The notes beneath the pieces were generated by a model. That model saw only the letters and a program-made list of their open reading frames with translations. It did no database searches and was not told the origin of the DNA. Positions 5,256 through 5,705 of a stretch of 5,705 nt of DNA are shown here, piece by piece; the first letter of the stretch is position 1, and each line of letters begins with the position of its first letter. Source of the DNA: CAUPWF01 sp044425815 (lineage in GTDB: Bacteria > Bacillota > Clostridia > Lachnospirales > Lachnospiraceae); contig JAWXVA010000137.1 of the NCBI GenBank assembly GCA_044425815.1, positions 1 through 5,705 of the forward strand, given 5' to 3'. The translations under genes and the position numbers were made by a program.

Positions 5256-5705
5256 CTAATTTTTGTAGAATTCCTCTAATAATCTTATTAAATACCATGT
5301 ATCTTTTATGCCACCTGTCTCATATGGTGAATGCATTGCTAATTGTGCTGCACCTATATCTGCTGCTGGAATCGGAACTTGCATTATTGCAAGATTACCA
5401 AGCGTACTACCTCCTGCCACATCAGAATGATTATAATACAGCTGATATGGGACTTCTGCACGATTACAGAGCATCTTAATATAAGCACCTGTTCTACCAT
5501 CCGTTGTATAGTGTTGGTTTGCTGCATATTTAATTACAACGCCAGCATTTGGGAATGGGTGATTTGTTTTATCTGCTTTCTCCGAATAATTCGGATGCAC
5601 TGCATGAGCATTATCAGCAGACAAGAAGAAACTGTACGCCAAATCAATACTAAATCCTTCCTCTGTTCTTCCTTGATTCTCTGCAATTCTCTTCAGAGTA
5701 GCTTC
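5256..5705 (-). CDS. apeB: M18 family aspartyl aminopeptidase, C-terminal part (cut by window edge)
   Basis: M18 enzymes are cytoplasmic dodecameric metallo-aminopeptidases that remove N-terminal residues, in many members Asp or Glu, from peptides. The 149 residues present are the C-terminal third of a protein of roughly 430 residues, and the frame stays open to position 5705. The TTG at 5642 is internal, not a start. In fragment numbering, SADNAHAVHPNY (29-40) carries the metal-ligand Asp (D31). NHSDVAGGSTLG (92-103) is the family's substrate-side motif, and LAMHSPYE (122-129) carries the metal-ligand His (H125). The gene ends in FYKN and a TAG, 30 bases before the operon promoter. The SADNAHAVHPNY form suggests the type 2 (ApeB) branch; the symbol is tentative. 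No functional link to the gat operon is evident beyond position. Confidence 0.92.
   Translation of the reverse strand, partial: EATLKRIAENQGRTEEGFSIDLAYSFFLSADNAHAVHPNYSEKADKTNHPFPNAGVVIKYAANQHYTTDGRTGAYIKMLCNRAEVPYQLYYNHSDVAGGSTLGNLAIMQVPIPAADIGAAQLAMHSPYETGGIKDTWYLIRLLEEFYKN

Noticed and set aside
5246..5479. Plus-strand open frame opposite the aminopeptidase.
   Set aside because: It is a low-complexity antisense shadow of the conserved M18 C-terminus.
5640..5642. TTG at 5642 as the start of the aminopeptidase fragment.
   Set aside because: The frame stays open to the window edge and the upstream codons fit the family, so this is an internal leucine.
1..5705. CRISPR arrays, tRNA or rRNA genes, insertion sequences and phage or defence genes.
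   Set aside because: I looked for repeated spacers, tRNA-like cloverleafs, terminal inverted repeats and unfamiliar reading frames and saw none. The window is core translation metabolism.

Overview
This is an AT-rich, densely packed bacterial chromosome segment in which every recognised gene lies on the minus strand. The window therefore reads right to left: an aminopeptidase tail, then a T-box leader, then aspS-gatC-gatA-gatB, then the start of another leader. The AT bias, strong Shine-Dalgarno sites, T-box riboswitches and an archaeal-type AspRS paired with GatCAB point to a Clostridia-class Firmicute. A Lachnospiraceae-like member is plausible, but that rank is inference.

Layout in transcription order. 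Positions 5705-5256 hold the C-terminal third of an M18 aspartyl aminopeptidase, open at the right edge. A near-consensus promoter (5225-5197) follows directly, then a complete T-box leader (about 5190-4886). The leader has Stem I with a specifier loop, a Stem III-like hairpin, an exact T-box sequence, an antiterminator, and a competing intrinsic terminator with a U run. Next come aspS (4796-3462), gatC (3386-3096), gatA (3066-1588) and gatB (1586-156). Gaps are short, and gatA and gatB are separated by one base. After gatB, a second consensus promoter (102-74) leads into what looks like the first part of another T-box leader, cut by the left edge.

How the genes work together. The AspRS carries His and Pro at the two anticodon-domain positions (35 and 90) that I align with residues separating non-discriminating from discriminating archaeal-type enzymes. 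It is therefore predicted to charge aspartate onto both tRNA-Asp and tRNA-Asn. GatCAB would then amidate Asp-tRNA-Asn to Asn-tRNA-Asn, and possibly Glu-tRNA-Gln to Gln-tRNA-Gln. The leader fits this: its specifier loop reads AAC (Asn), not an Asp codon, and a one-base shift reads GAA (Glu). Low charging of tRNA-Asn, and perhaps of a Glu tRNA, would stabilise the antiterminator and switch on the whole pathway.

This is a known type of system rather than a new one. A similar operon with a two-codon T-box has, as I recall, been described in Clostridium acetobutylicum. The points most worth following up are the overlapping GAA/AAC specifier and the second, truncated leader at the left edge.
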